In this document: positions 8,547 to 16,489 of the stretch, piece by piece
Numbering within the stretch: position 1 is the first letter of the stretch
Layout of the letters: every line of letters starts with the position of its first letter
Origin: Nitrososphaerales archaeon
GTDB taxonomy: Archaea; Thermoproteota; Nitrososphaeria; Nitrososphaerales; CADDZS01
Assembly (NCBI GenBank): GCA_030043455.1
Contig: JASHXQ010000040.1
Location: forward strand, 1-33,996
DNA: 33,996 bases
Direction of reading: 5' to 3'
The notes under the pieces: model-generated
What the model was told of the DNA's origin: nothing
Databases searched by the model: none
Seen by the model: only the letters and a program-made list of their open reading frames with translations
Made by a program: the position numbers and the translations under genes

Positions 8547-9734
8547 CTAATGATGCTTTAGAAATCGCCGAAACCGCTCGTAAGCTTCGGTCTGTACTGG
8601 AATCTCCGGCAAGATTACTCCACGAATATGGTTCATACCACCTTCTCCAAACATCGACCCAGGCAATACTCCTACGCCTTCCTCTCTCGCAAGGGCATCT
8701 ACTAGCTCAAATTCATTTTTGAAATCCCGCGGAAGATCGACTTTTGGAAAGGTGAAAAGAGTTCCATTGGGAGCGATTATAGAAACACCCTCTATGCTCC
8801 GAATTGCTTTTACTGCGAAATCTCTTCGTCTCTTTAGTTCGCGAACGCTGGATTCGACGGATCCCATATGATTCCTGTACATTTCGATTACAGCAGCAAA
8901 CACGGGCGTGGCTATGCTTGTTGAAGTCTGTCCATAAAGTGACGCAACTTTTTTCAGAGAATTGAGAAAAGCTTGATTTTTCTCGGTGCCCCCATGGGAG
9001 CAGATGTAGCCGACTCTTAGTCCAGTGGCAAAGAAAAGTTTCGACACCCCGGAGATCGTGAGAATTAGATTATCTTGTCCAAAACGAGCGGTCGACGGTG
9101 CCACGCCATCGTATGTAATCAGCCCGTAAATTTCGTCGCTCACTATCGGAATTGAATATTCTGCCGCAATATCGCAAATCTCCTTCAATATTTTCTCGGG
9201 ATAAACGACTCCGAGCGGGTTCTGTGGATTGACAAGCATCAAAAAGCGCGTTTTGGTGGATAGTACTCTTCTCAGATTTTCCGGTCGTGGCAGCCAGCCA
9301 TCTTCTTCAAAGGTCTCGATACTTCGAAGCGACGCTCCCAAGAACTCGACCTGATCTGCGGGGCCGAAGAAGTAATGATTCGGAGAAAAAAGGGCGACCT
9401 CGTCGCCAGGTCTCAGTACCGCTGATTGAATCAGGTACAGAGCTGAAGCAACTCCCGTTGTGGGAATTATTCCCTGCGCCTCGTACTTGACCCCACGTCT
9501 CCCGTCTTCGAATTTTGCGATTATTTCTTTGAACTGGCCCGGCAGACCAGAAGCGTTGGGATACATGAAAGGAGCTTTTTGGATTACTTCACGTAGAACC
9601 TCGACGAGCTCTTCATTCACCAGCCCGTAAATCCGGGGATCCCCGTTCATCATCGGAATAAAGGAAGAATTTTTCTTTTCTAATTCTCGGAGAATCGCAA
9701 ACTGCTCCGAGGATCTTTTGGCTCGTTCATCCAA
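8547..9734 (-). CDS. Class I/II aminotransferase (AlaA/AspC-like)
   Basis: A 395-aa fold-type I aminotransferase of about the usual length. Cofactor residues are visible: Asn172 (NPQNPLG), Asp200 and Tyr203 (IVSDEIYG), Schiff-base Lys232 (ISGVSKLFFATG) and Arg240 (GLRVGY). The N-terminal MNGDPRIYGLVNEEL stretch matches the GDP-x-x-FGL pattern of alanine-type aminotransferases and of the second copy at 16490-17746. The probable role is transfer of an amino group from an amino acid to a 2-oxo acid. The donor cannot be read from sequence. The TTG start is supported by a CTTTAAGG TATA-like box about 31 bases upstream. It is divergent from the RidA gene, a sensible partner. Confidence 0.87.
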   Translation of the reverse strand: MDERAKRSSEQFAILRELEKKNSSFIPMMNGDPRIYGLVNEELVEVLREVIQKAPFMYPNASGLPGQFKEIIAKFEDGRRGVKYEAQGIIPTTGVASALYLIQSAVLRPGDEVALFSPNHYFFGPADQVEFLGASLRSIETFEEDGWLPRPENLRRVLSTKTRFLMLVNPQNPLGVVYPEKILKEICDIAAEYSIPIVSDEIYGLITYDGVAPSTARFGQDNLILTISGVSKLFFATGLRVGYICSHGGTEKNQAFLNSLKKVASLYGQTSTSIATPVFAAVIEMYRNHMGSVESSVRELKRRRDFAVKAIRSIEGVSIIAPNGTLFTFPKVDLPRDFKNEFELVDALAREEGVGVLPGSMFGEGGMNHIRGVILPEIPVQTEAYERFRRFLKHH

Positions 9735-9760
9735 AGCGTCCTTTGTAGCGAAATTGCTGA

Positions 9761-9768
9761 CCTTAAAG
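9761..9768 (-). promoter_or_regulatory. TATA-like box for the class I/II aminotransferase gene
   Basis: CTTTAAGG on the minus strand, centred about 31 bases upstream of the TTG start at 9734, consistent with a leaderless or nearly leaderless transcript. Confidence 0.4.
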
Positions 9769-9816
9769 TGTTACATGATTTCAAGAGATGAACAATCAAT
9801 TTCGAAATGGAGAGAT

Positions 9817-9827
9817 GATTTTATAGC
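9817..9827 (+). promoter_or_regulatory. TATA-like box for the RidA gene
   Basis: GATTTTATAGC centred about 34 bases upstream of the RidA ATG at 9857. Together with the minus-strand box at 9761-9768 it makes a divergent promoter pair serving an aminotransferase and an imine deaminase. Confidence 0.42.
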
Positions 9828-9856
9828 TCAAAGAAAATTGAACGTAGACGACCAAT

Positions 9857-10234
9857 ATGAAAGAAGTCAGAACGGACAACGCTCCAAAGCCGATCGGCCC
9901 CTATTCTCAAGCGTTAGTGCACAACGATTTGATTTTCGTGTCAGGTCAAATCCCCATAAATCCTGCAAGCGGAACGATCGAGGGCAAGACGATCGAAGAG
10001 CAGGTAGATCAAGTAATGAAAAATCTTGGAGCTATCCTGACCGAAGCGAGCTCCGATCTATCCCACGTCCTAAGGTGTACTGTTTTTCTCGCGGACCTGG
10101 CGGAATTTGACGGATACAATAAAGTGTACGGATCTTATTTCAAAGCCACGCCGCCAACGAGAACTACTGTTCAAGCAGCGAAATTGCCCCGTGGTGCCAA
10201 AGTAGAGATCGACGTCATCGCCGTAAAGGCTTAA
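9857..10234 (+). CDS. ridA: RidA family reactive intermediate/imine deaminase
   Basis: A 125-aa YjgF/YER057c/UK114 protein. It has the full set of hallmark segments: APKPIGPYSQA at the start, FVSGQIPINP, the EEQVDQVMKNLGAIL helix, and the active-site Arg102 (PPTRTTVQ) and Glu117 (KVEIDVIA). RidA proteins form trimers and hydrolyse 2-aminoacrylate and other enamines/imines released by PLP enzymes or amino acid oxidases. That fits this neighbourhood, which holds five PLP enzymes and an FAD amine oxidase. It is divergent from an aminotransferase and converges on the FAD oxidase with 6 bases between stops. RutC of the pyrimidine-degradation pathway is in the same family and is an alternative assignment. 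Confidence 0.93.
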   Translation: MKEVRTDNAPKPIGPYSQALVHNDLIFVSGQIPINPASGTIEGKTIEEQVDQVMKNLGAILTEASSDLSHVLRCTVFLADLAEFDGYNKVYGSYFKATPPTRTTVQAAKLPRGAKVEIDVIAVKA

Positions 10235-10240
10235 GATATC

Positions 10241-11341
10241 TCAGTTAAATCGATCCGGATCACAGAGCTCTTGGCATTCCCATCGATACTCCGGATTTGC
10301 TATCGATTCCTGAACGAGCTCGCCTGTATGTGCGGCTAGGGTGAACCCCTCGTGGAAGTGTCCGGTCGCCAGAAACAAGTTGCGAAAGCTTTTGGGAAAG
10401 CCGATGATCGGCCAACCATCTGGAGTACTTGGTCGCAGGCCCGTCCAAACTTCAGGTTGTACTGACCCGAGTTTCGGAACGATCTTTTCCGCCTGAAGTC
10501 TCAATCGCGTTGCAGCTCTTTCATTGATCGTCTTCTCGAATCCTGAGTAGTCCCTGCTTGATCCGACTCTTAGAGCTCCTTGCAGGGTATTTCTAATCAT
10601 CAATTTTCCGTTGTAGATCAAATTTTTTACCATCCCTGAATTTTTCGGGTAATCTAGCATATGACCCTTAACCGGGATTGTGGGTATGCTGTAGCTCAAA
10701 CTGGCTCCCAAAGATTGAGACCAGGCACCAGAGCTGATCACAAAATTATCAGCCGAGATTGTTTGGCCATCCGCCAGCACGACCGTCTCGACGAAATTTG
10801 ATTGCGTTGAGAAAGATAGTGCGGTAGAAGAAGTCATGATCTCCGCTCCCGATGCCTCGGCATGTTTGGCAAGTTGTGTGCACATCTGACGGGAATCCCC
10901 TTGATAGAGGCCAGGAAATAAGATTCCGGAAGTTATCTTATCGCTCAGGTCAGGCTCTAACTGTCTAAAGTTAGCTCTTTCAACCACCCTCCATTCCTTG
11001 ACGCCTAGATCATCGAGCTGTTTCTCGGCTAACCTAGAATTCCCATTTGAATCAAAGATCCAAAGACAATTCTTTTCTGCGTATTCATAATGGATCGTCG
11101 AGGAGAGACGTAGGTGCGCGTCTATTCCTCTTTGAATCATAGGAATAATCCGTGGCTCTCTGGATTTTATCAGAAACGGCCAGGTAGTAGCCGCGCTTCC
11201 ATAGGAACATTCGGATCCAACCGAAGTGTTCTTCTCCAAAACAAGCACTCGAAGATTCCGTTTTGCTAGAAAATATGCCGACGATAAACCGATCAGCCCG
11301 GCTCCAATTACCGCTACATCGTATCGATGCGCAGGTTGCGT
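10241..11341 (-). CDS. FAD-dependent amine/amino acid oxidoreductase (DAO family) with non-canonical start
   Basis: A D-amino acid oxidase/glycine oxidase-fold flavoprotein. The N-terminal Rossmann motif YDVAVIGAGLIGLSSAYFLA (GxGxxG) leads into VLVLEKN, ending with the ribose-binding Glu. Substrate-domain features are PEVWTGLRPSTPDGWPIIG and the closing FLATGHFHEGFTLAAHTGELV, which contacts FAD. The first ATG/GTG/TTG in frame is a GTG at 11248, inside the end of the second beta strand and after GxGxxG, so it cannot be the true start. The frame is open up to a TAA at 11348-11350. ACG at 11341 has an AGGTG motif 9 bases upstream and would give 366 aa. Possible explanations are an ACG start, a start codon lost by mutation, or a sequence error. 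It is the third gene of an operon with the deacylase and GYD protein and probably oxidises an amino acid freed by the deacylase. Confidence 0.78.
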   Translation of the reverse strand, partial: TQPAHRYDVAVIGAGLIGLSSAYFLAKRNLRVLVLEKNTSVGSECSYGSAATTWPFLIKSREPRIIPMIQRGIDAHLRLSSTIHYEYAEKNCLWIFDSNGNSRLAEKQLDDLGVKEWRVVERANFRQLEPDLSDKITSGILFPGLYQGDSRQMCTQLAKHAEASGAEIMTSSTALSFSTQSNFVETVVLADGQTISADNFVISSGAWSQSLGASLSYSIPTIPVKGHMLDYPKNSGMVKNLIYNGKLMIRNTLQGALRVGSSRDYSGFEKTINERAATRLRLQAEKIVPKLGSVQPEVWTGLRPSTPDGWPIIGFPKSFRNLFLATGHFHEGFTLAAHTGELVQESIANPEYRWECQELCDPDRFN

Positions 11342-11368
11342 ACCAGGTTACACCTTTTGCCAGACGAG

Positions 11369-12352
11369 CTAATGAATCACAGCTATTTCGGCCAGAACTT
11401 CTCCGGAGAATACTACAGGATTATTGAACGCCTCGATCAAAACTCCGGAAGCATTGGCAAAAACATCCGATGCCACGCCGTTTAGTGAAACAATCTCCCC
11501 GATTTTTTCACCTTCCTTTACTAGACTGCCGGTCGGAATCTTTTGTCTGAATAGACCACCGGTCTTGGACATGATCAGTACAAACTGGTGAATTTTCGAG
11601 TAATCCGTTCTCTTAATCACCTCTCCTTCAAGCATTTTCAAGTACCTCATCACATTGAGCAATGCCTTCACCCCCCTTTCTACTAGTAAGTCGTTAAGCT
11701 GGCCCCTTCCTCCTATCTCAACTAAGACCGCTGGAACGCCGGCTAGTGAGGCTTCGGTCCTGGAAACTCCTCGAGATTTGACAGCGGGACTTTCCACTAC
11801 GTAATCTAGCCCGATAACTTCGGCGAGCGCTTTGCTGGCTTCGTCGACTGACTCATTGCCTGTAAGAGTGACCATGGTCATTGGGGTCATCGACTCGTAA
11901 ATGTCTCCTCCATGTAGGTCAATGAGATACTGACTTTTCTTCACGACTTCCTGGAACAATTTGGCGATCGTCATACGGGGAAGCGAACCGTTAGCCTCTC
12001 CAGGCCATATGCTGTTGGTTTGAACTCGACCGTTAGAGCGATCATCGACCGGGAACTCGACCCTTACTCTGGCATCGAATCCGAGAACATTCACGACCGG
12101 AACTACAACCAAACACCCACTCAGTTGCTCCGGCGTAACCCGCCTAATAATCTCCACCGCAATCGTGATCGCGTCGTATTCGGTTCCATGTTGCCCCGAA
12201 ATGATTGTAAGGATCGGTCCGTCTATTCTTCCATTAATCACAGTAAAAGGAATAGAGAATTTTGACGATGGGATCTCTCCCACGGTTAAAAGACCAGCAA
12301 CTTTTTCACCACAGGGTACTCTCACATCTGCAATCCCAATTTCGTCTAGCAA
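11369..12352 (-). CDS. Succinylglutamate desuccinylase/aspartoacylase-family (M14-like) deacylase
   Basis: A 327-aa zinc carboxypeptidase-fold amidohydrolase of the AstE/AspA family. Zinc ligands are visible as His55 and Glu58 (SGQHGTEYD) and His147 (LIDLHGGD). The catalytic Glu is Glu212 (VLVEIGGRG). The C-terminal beta domain (about residues 255-327) has the lipoyl-like pattern SLVKEGEKIGEIVS seen in the family. Members remove acyl groups from N-acyl amino acids, and N-acetyl-diaminobutyrate deacetylase (DoeB/EutE, ectoine breakdown) belongs here. TTG start at 12352, 39 bases after the GYD gene's stop. The FAD oxidase gene follows at once, suggesting that the freed amino acid is then oxidised. 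The acyl substrate is not determined. Confidence 0.83.
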   Translation of the reverse strand: MLDEIGIADVRVPCGEKVAGLLTVGEIPSSKFSIPFTVINGRIDGPILTIISGQHGTEYDAITIAVEIIRRVTPEQLSGCLVVVPVVNVLGFDARVRVEFPVDDRSNGRVQTNSIWPGEANGSLPRMTIAKLFQEVVKKSQYLIDLHGGDIYESMTPMTMVTLTGNESVDEASKALAEVIGLDYVVESPAVKSRGVSRTEASLAGVPAVLVEIGGRGQLNDLLVERGVKALLNVMRYLKMLEGEVIKRTDYSKIHQFVLIMSKTGGLFRQKIPTGSLVKEGEKIGEIVSLNGVASDVFANASGVLIEAFNNPVVFSGEVLAEIAVIH

Positions 12353-12391
12353 TGAACTAAACCCTCGCTTGAATGTGCCAGAAGTACTGAC

Positions 12392-12649
12392 CTACAATTT
12401 CATCTGCATTGCTTCATCCAAAGGGAGCGCGGGCATGGTCTCGGTAACAGCCAGTTCAGAAAATCTCATCGTGGTCTCGAGAGCTTTCTTGTTATCCTCT
12501 GCCTCGATATGCCATACCACATCATATCCTCCCATCGTAATGTAGAGCCCACGACCGGAAGAACCAAGACTATCTCTGATTTCTCTCAGTTTTTCGAAAG
12601 CTTCCTTTGTAGGTTTCTGACGAAATTTCATCAAGAAAATATAATGCAT
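12392..12649 (-). CDS. GYD-domain small protein
   Basis: An 85-aa protein with the GYD family layout: a first beta strand HYIFLMKFRQKP, a helix, then the family's GGYDVVWHIEAEDN motif (Gly-Tyr-Asp at about residues 41-43), a second helix and a C-terminal strand. The fold resembles dimeric alpha-beta barrels. No biochemical function is established for the family. First gene of the operon with the AstE/AspA deacylase and FAD oxidase. The ATG is 29 bases downstream of a strong TATA-like box. Confidence 0.82.
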   Translation of the reverse strand: MHYIFLMKFRQKPTKEAFEKLREIRDSLGSSGRGLYITMGGYDVVWHIEAEDNKKALETTMRFSELAVTETMPALPLDEAMQMKL

Positions 12650-12672
12650 ATCGCATTGCGGTTTCCCGCGGC

Positions 12673-12682
12673 TCTTATTTAA
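12673..12682 (-). promoter_or_regulatory. TATA-like box for the GYD-deacylase-FAD oxidase operon
   Basis: CTTAAATAAG on the minus strand, centred 29 bases upstream of the ATG at 12649. Among the clearest archaeal-type promoters in the window. It predicts a leaderless transcript for the first gene, while downstream genes of the operon would depend on Shine-Dalgarno-type initiation. Confidence 0.5.
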
Positions 12683-12843
12683 GCCGAGAGTTAGGCGGGA
12701 GAGTCCGTTTCCTTTATCGAAATATTCGATCGACGCTTTGCTTTTTTGTGATTAAAAAATCAGAAATCGGCCATTGAAGTTTCTTTTTTGTCAAGTAAAG
12801 ATTAAGAAACAAACCACCTTAGCAGCCGCTGGTAATCGGGAAA

Positions 12844-13899
12844 ATGCAATTTGGATCGACTGAGCTCCTCCCTAGTGAGGAAGGAAAATCTTTCGCTGAA
12901 CTTTATCAGAATATTTTGAAGCTAGTCAGAACCGCAGATCAGGTTGGCTTCGATCGATATTTCTTTTCGGAGCACCACTTCGTCGATATTTCTCTCATGC
13001 CGAGCCAAGAATTAATCATGGCCGCGGCAGCTGTTCAGACATCTAGAATAAAGCTGGTACCGTTTGGATTCGTACTCAATCTGCGCAACCCGGTTAGAAC
13101 TGCTGAAACTTTGGCCATGCTCGACAACCTATCCAACGGAAGGGTAGAAGTCGGGATAAGTCGAGGCTCGCTGGAATACGAATTTGCTCAGCTCGGCGCC
13201 AAATATGCCGAGCCAGAGAGGCGTGAAGTATTTCAGGAATCATACGAAGTGATCCTGGCTGCGCTCCGAGACTGCCCCTTCAGCTACAGTGGGAAATACT
13301 TCCACTACGACAAGTTGACCGTGCTCCCCAGACCTGTTCAGAAGCCCCACCCCCCTGTCTGGTTCCCGGGTACGCAGAGCGAAATTTCCATTCGGTGGGC
13401 TGCGAGTCACGGGATGAATACGTCTGCCGCAGTGATTTCAAACCAAGATGCCCGGAAAAATTTCGACCTGTACAAATCATATTGGATCCCGTCGGAGGTA
13501 ACGAAAGAACCCCGTATCGGTATGGTTCGGCCGATAGTTGTAGGCGATACCGATTCTGAAGCCCGCAAGACTGGTGAAGCTATCCTTCTGTGGTGGAAAC
13601 GGTTCTTCAATTTGAGACAGTATGCTGGTCTCGGCACCAATCTCGAATTTTACCGGGAAAGTCTGAGTGGCTCAAAAGGTGGAGCTCAAAGACCTTGGGA
13701 TGATTTTGACTTTATGGAAAAAAACAACTTTGTGATCGTGGGTAGTCCCGAAACCGTCGCAAAGAAATTACTCCAGACTCAGAAAGAATCAGGCATAAAT
13801 TACATAATCTGTACCTTCCAGTTCGGCTATCTGCCTATAGAGCGCGCACTGAAGAGTATGGAGCTCTTTGGAAAGAAGGTTATCCCAATGTTAAACTGA
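12844..13899 (+). CDS. LLM-class flavin-dependent oxidoreductase (luciferase-like)
   Basis: A 351-aa bacterial luciferase-like TIM-barrel protein. Landmarks are the EHHF motif in YFFSEHHFVDISLMPS near residue 42, LDNLSNGRVEVGISRGS near residue 93, LPRPVQKPHPPVWFPG near residue 161 and the C-terminal IVGSPETVAKKLLQTQKESG. It differs strongly from the Mer-like enzyme at 5676-6626. The EHHF and SxGRVxxGxxRG features are those of FMN-dependent two-component monooxygenases and alkanal monooxygenase-like proteins. A flavin reductase partner is not present nearby. The substrate is unknown. The ATG start is clear. About 190 bases upstream are shared with the divergent GYD operon. Confidence 0.85.
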   Translation: MQFGSTELLPSEEGKSFAELYQNILKLVRTADQVGFDRYFFSEHHFVDISLMPSQELIMAAAAVQTSRIKLVPFGFVLNLRNPVRTAETLAMLDNLSNGRVEVGISRGSLEYEFAQLGAKYAEPERREVFQESYEVILAALRDCPFSYSGKYFHYDKLTVLPRPVQKPHPPVWFPGTQSEISIRWAASHGMNTSAAVISNQDARKNFDLYKSYWIPSEVTKEPRIGMVRPIVVGDTDSEARKTGEAILLWWKRFFNLRQYAGLGTNLEFYRESLSGSKGGAQRPWDDFDFMEKNNFVIVGSPETVAKKLLQTQKESGINYIICTFQFGYLPIERALKSMELFGKKVIPMLN

Positions 13900-13920
13900 A
13901 GTCACTTTAGCCCAAAACGC

Positions 13921-15114
13921 CTAATTCTTTCCCTTCACAGTCGCGGATACGGCTTTCGTTATCGCTCCAAGATCTGATTCTCTCGTCCAATATCCGACAG
14001 CAATCCGTACCCCCTTTGGTCTTGAGACGTTGATAGTCCTTGCGCCAATCTTCGATGCTTTCAGCTGTTCGACAATCTCTGGGGGTTCGATCCCATCGAC
14101 GGAGAATGTTATCAGACCGCTTTGCTGGTCTGCCATAGAAACCATGGTAACTCCATTCAGCTCCGCTAACATATTAAACAGCCTTTCGCGATTCTTTTGG
14201 ATCTGCGTAAAGGCGAAATTCCAACCGACCACATCATCGAACCACCGAAGACAGGCTGTTCCAGCCATGAAAATGGGAACGGCCCTCGTACTGATTTCGA
14301 ATCTTTGGCCTGTGGGCAGAATTTGCAATTCCGGAGCCATCCCATGACCACCATCAGAGAATAGTCCCGAAAAAGTGGGAAGGATCGATGACAAGATTTC
14401 TCCCCGAACATACAAGGCTCCGGCCCCCTCGGGTCCGCAGAGGAACTTGTGGCGGGCCATTGCATATCCATCGACTCCGAGCCGCTTTACGTCAGTCTTT
14501 CCTGTTCCGACTGCTTGTATGCCATCAGCTATTACGAGAGCATTCTGCTCATGAGCCAGTTTCGAAATTTCGCTCAGGTCCACCCTATTGCCGCTGGCAT
14601 AATTGACATGCGAAATTAAGACCAATTTTGTCCTTGGACTGATCGCCTCCTGAATAGCTTGGGTGGTATCCTTCTCGCCGTTGCCCTGATCCGCATAGAC
14701 GATTTTTACTTTTTTTCTTTGCTCGACAACTCTGAGTGGAACGAAGGCTGTTGGATTTTCCAAACTTCCCGCGACTATCTCGTCCCCAGGTTTGAAGTTA
14801 CACCCCCAAAGAAAGATGTTCAATCCCATCGTGGTTGATTCACAGAGTGCGATCTCATCAGGACTGCAATTGAGCAGTCTCCCCACTTCTGCCCTATCTT
14901 CTTCCAGACCTTGCCGATAATATTCATGAAAAGGCAGGCTAGGGATACCACTTCTTACGACAAATTCTCGACTGTAAGTTTGAACGAGTGAATAGCGAGC
15001 GGGTAGGCACATCGGCCCCCAAGACCCGGCATTAACCGAGATCATGTCTTCGGACAGTCCAAGCTGCTCCCGAACTTTCGTAAGGTGATCCTCAGTGGAG
15101 ATCGTAGCTGACAT
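13921..15114 (-). CDS. Class V aminotransferase-fold PLP enzyme, paralogue A
   Basis: A PLP enzyme of about 397 aa. Numbered from a TTG at 15147, the residues are His180 (LISHVNYASGNR), Asp208 and Gln211 (IADGIQAVG) and Schiff-base Lys234 (MARHKFLCGPEGAGALYV). A SVNAGSWGPMC segment at the N-terminus and a GDEIVAGSLENP segment are shared almost word for word with paralogue B next door. I list the ATG at 15114 because it aligns with the start of B, though the TTG at 15147 is possible. The family includes cysteine desulfurases, isopenicillin N epimerase and kynureninase-like enzymes, and the reaction here is unknown. It lies downstream of B on the same strand with about 100 bases between. Confidence 0.83.
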   Translation of the reverse strand: MSATISTEDHLTKVREQLGLSEDMISVNAGSWGPMCLPARYSLVQTYSREFVVRSGIPSLPFHEYYRQGLEEDRAEVGRLLNCSPDEIALCESTTMGLNIFLWGCNFKPGDEIVAGSLENPTAFVPLRVVEQRKKVKIVYADQGNGEKDTTQAIQEAISPRTKLVLISHVNYASGNRVDLSEISKLAHEQNALVIADGIQAVGTGKTDVKRLGVDGYAMARHKFLCGPEGAGALYVRGEILSSILPTFSGLFSDGGHGMAPELQILPTGQRFEISTRAVPIFMAGTACLRWFDDVVGWNFAFTQIQKNRERLFNMLAELNGVTMVSMADQQSGLITFSVDGIEPPEIVEQLKASKIGARTINVSRPKGVRIAVGYWTRESDLGAITKAVSATVKGKN

Positions 15115-15216
15115 GTTTCTGGTGCGACCCACTGTACCCACACTCAAAACTGTTTATCGGGATCGGTTAAAGCCGATTCCCAGAGCGATCTGAATTAACT
15201 GCGGTGAAAGTCCGGA

Positions 15217-16419
15217 CTAGACACCAGAAGCGATCGCTTTGGCTTCCCTTGCAATCGCTTCCAGATCTGATCGGCGATTCCAGAATCCAACGGAGACTCT
15301 GATCCCATTGGGCTTTGTCACGATAATGACGCGACAGGCGATTCTCGCTTTCTTAAAACGGTTGACAACATCCAGGGGTTCGACACCATTGATCGCGAAA
15401 GTAACGAGACCGGATTCTTGATCAGGCAAGGAAATCATAGTAACTCCCTTGACCTCATTCAATAACGACCAAAGCAGATTTCTATTTCTTTTCGTAGTTT
15501 CGTAGATATAGTGCCAGCCGACTTTTCCATCTAGCCACTTTAGACACGCGGTCCCCGCAACGAAGACCGGGATCGGTCGGGTGCTCACTTCGTATTTTTG
15601 AGCCGTCTTCATGACATCCAGTTTGCCAGTCATTCCGTGGCCTGCATCTGAGAAAACTCCCGTAAAAGTAGGATTCACCTGATCCTGCACCTCCTTCTTG
15701 ACATACAGAGCTCCAGCACCATCTGGGCCGACGAGAAACTTGTGCCTAGCCATGGCGTACCCATCGACTTCGGTTTCCTTGACATCCACCTTGCCTGTAC
15801 CGACAGCCTGAATTCCATCAACAAGAACGAGTATTCCTTTCTCGTGAGCAATTCTAGAGATGGATTTCAGGTCAATGCGATTTCCATTGGCGAAACTGAC
15901 ATGGGAGATCAAAATCAGCTTTGTTTTGGGACTAATCGCTTCCTGAATAGCCTTGGTGGCATCTTTCTCTCCATTGCCCTGATCTGCAAAAGTAAGTTTC
16001 AACTTTCGTCGTTTAGTAACAACCCACAACGGAACACCCGCGGCAGGGTTCTCCAGACTCCCAGCGACAATTTCGTCCCCTGGTTCGTAGTCGACACCCC
16101 AGAGAAAGATATTCATCGCGGACGTAGACGATTCACAAAGGCCGACTTCGCTAGAAGAACAGTTGAGGAAACGCCCCACCTCAACTCGATCATTCTCGAG
16201 GTCGGTCGTGTAGTGCCCTTGATAGTATCCGTCTGGAGCGGAAACCCTCGCCACGTAGTCGTCGTCGTAGACTTGTTTCAGTTTATCCAATGCCGCCTTA
16301 CACATCGGCCCCCAGGACCCGGCGTTTATCGCAATAACATCATCAATTACTCCCAATTCCTTTCTGACATAAGCAAGCTTCTCGTCTCGGAGTTGCAAAT
16401 TTTGAACAGATGTACTCAT
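15217..16419 (-). CDS. Class V aminotransferase-fold PLP enzyme, paralogue B
   Basis: A 400-aa PLP enzyme with the same architecture as paralogue A: INAGSWGPMC near residue 31, GDEIVAGSLENP near 114, His173 (LISHVSFANGNR), Asp201 and Gln204 (LVDGIQAVG), and Schiff-base Lys227 (MARHKFLVGPDGAGALYV). By eye the two proteins are well over half identical along their whole length, indicating tandem duplication. Differences cluster after GHGM and near the N-terminus (APDGYYQGHY against SGIPSLPFHEYY), where substrate contacts are expected. The ATG at 16419 has a GAGATTTAAGTC TATA-like box 28 bases upstream, so B and perhaps A are transcribed from there. Confidence 0.85.
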   Translation of the reverse strand: MSTSVQNLQLRDEKLAYVRKELGVIDDVIAINAGSWGPMCKAALDKLKQVYDDDYVARVSAPDGYYQGHYTTDLENDRVEVGRFLNCSSSEVGLCESSTSAMNIFLWGVDYEPGDEIVAGSLENPAAGVPLWVVTKRRKLKLTFADQGNGEKDATKAIQEAISPKTKLILISHVSFANGNRIDLKSISRIAHEKGILVLVDGIQAVGTGKVDVKETEVDGYAMARHKFLVGPDGAGALYVKKEVQDQVNPTFTGVFSDAGHGMTGKLDVMKTAQKYEVSTRPIPVFVAGTACLKWLDGKVGWHYIYETTKRNRNLLWSLLNEVKGVTMISLPDQESGLVTFAINGVEPLDVVNRFKKARIACRVIIVTKPNGIRVSVGFWNRRSDLEAIAREAKAIASGV

Positions 16420-16441
16420 AGCTGCTGGCTCGGCAGTTTTT

Positions 16442-16453
16442 GACTTAAATCTC
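16442..16453 (-). promoter_or_regulatory. TATA-like box for class V paralogue B
   Basis: GAGATTTAAGTC on the minus strand, centred about 28 bases upstream of the ATG at 16419 and just beyond the stop codon of the upstream aminotransferase gene (16490). This indicates that paralogue B has its own promoter. Confidence 0.45.
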
Positions 16454-16489
16454 TTTCCTGATTTTTCTACAATTTATACGGATAGCAAG

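Noticed and set aside
11248..11248. GTG at 11248 as the start of the FAD oxidase
   Set aside because: It would remove the in-frame GxGxxG FAD-binding strand encoded just upstream, leaving a protein without a cofactor site.
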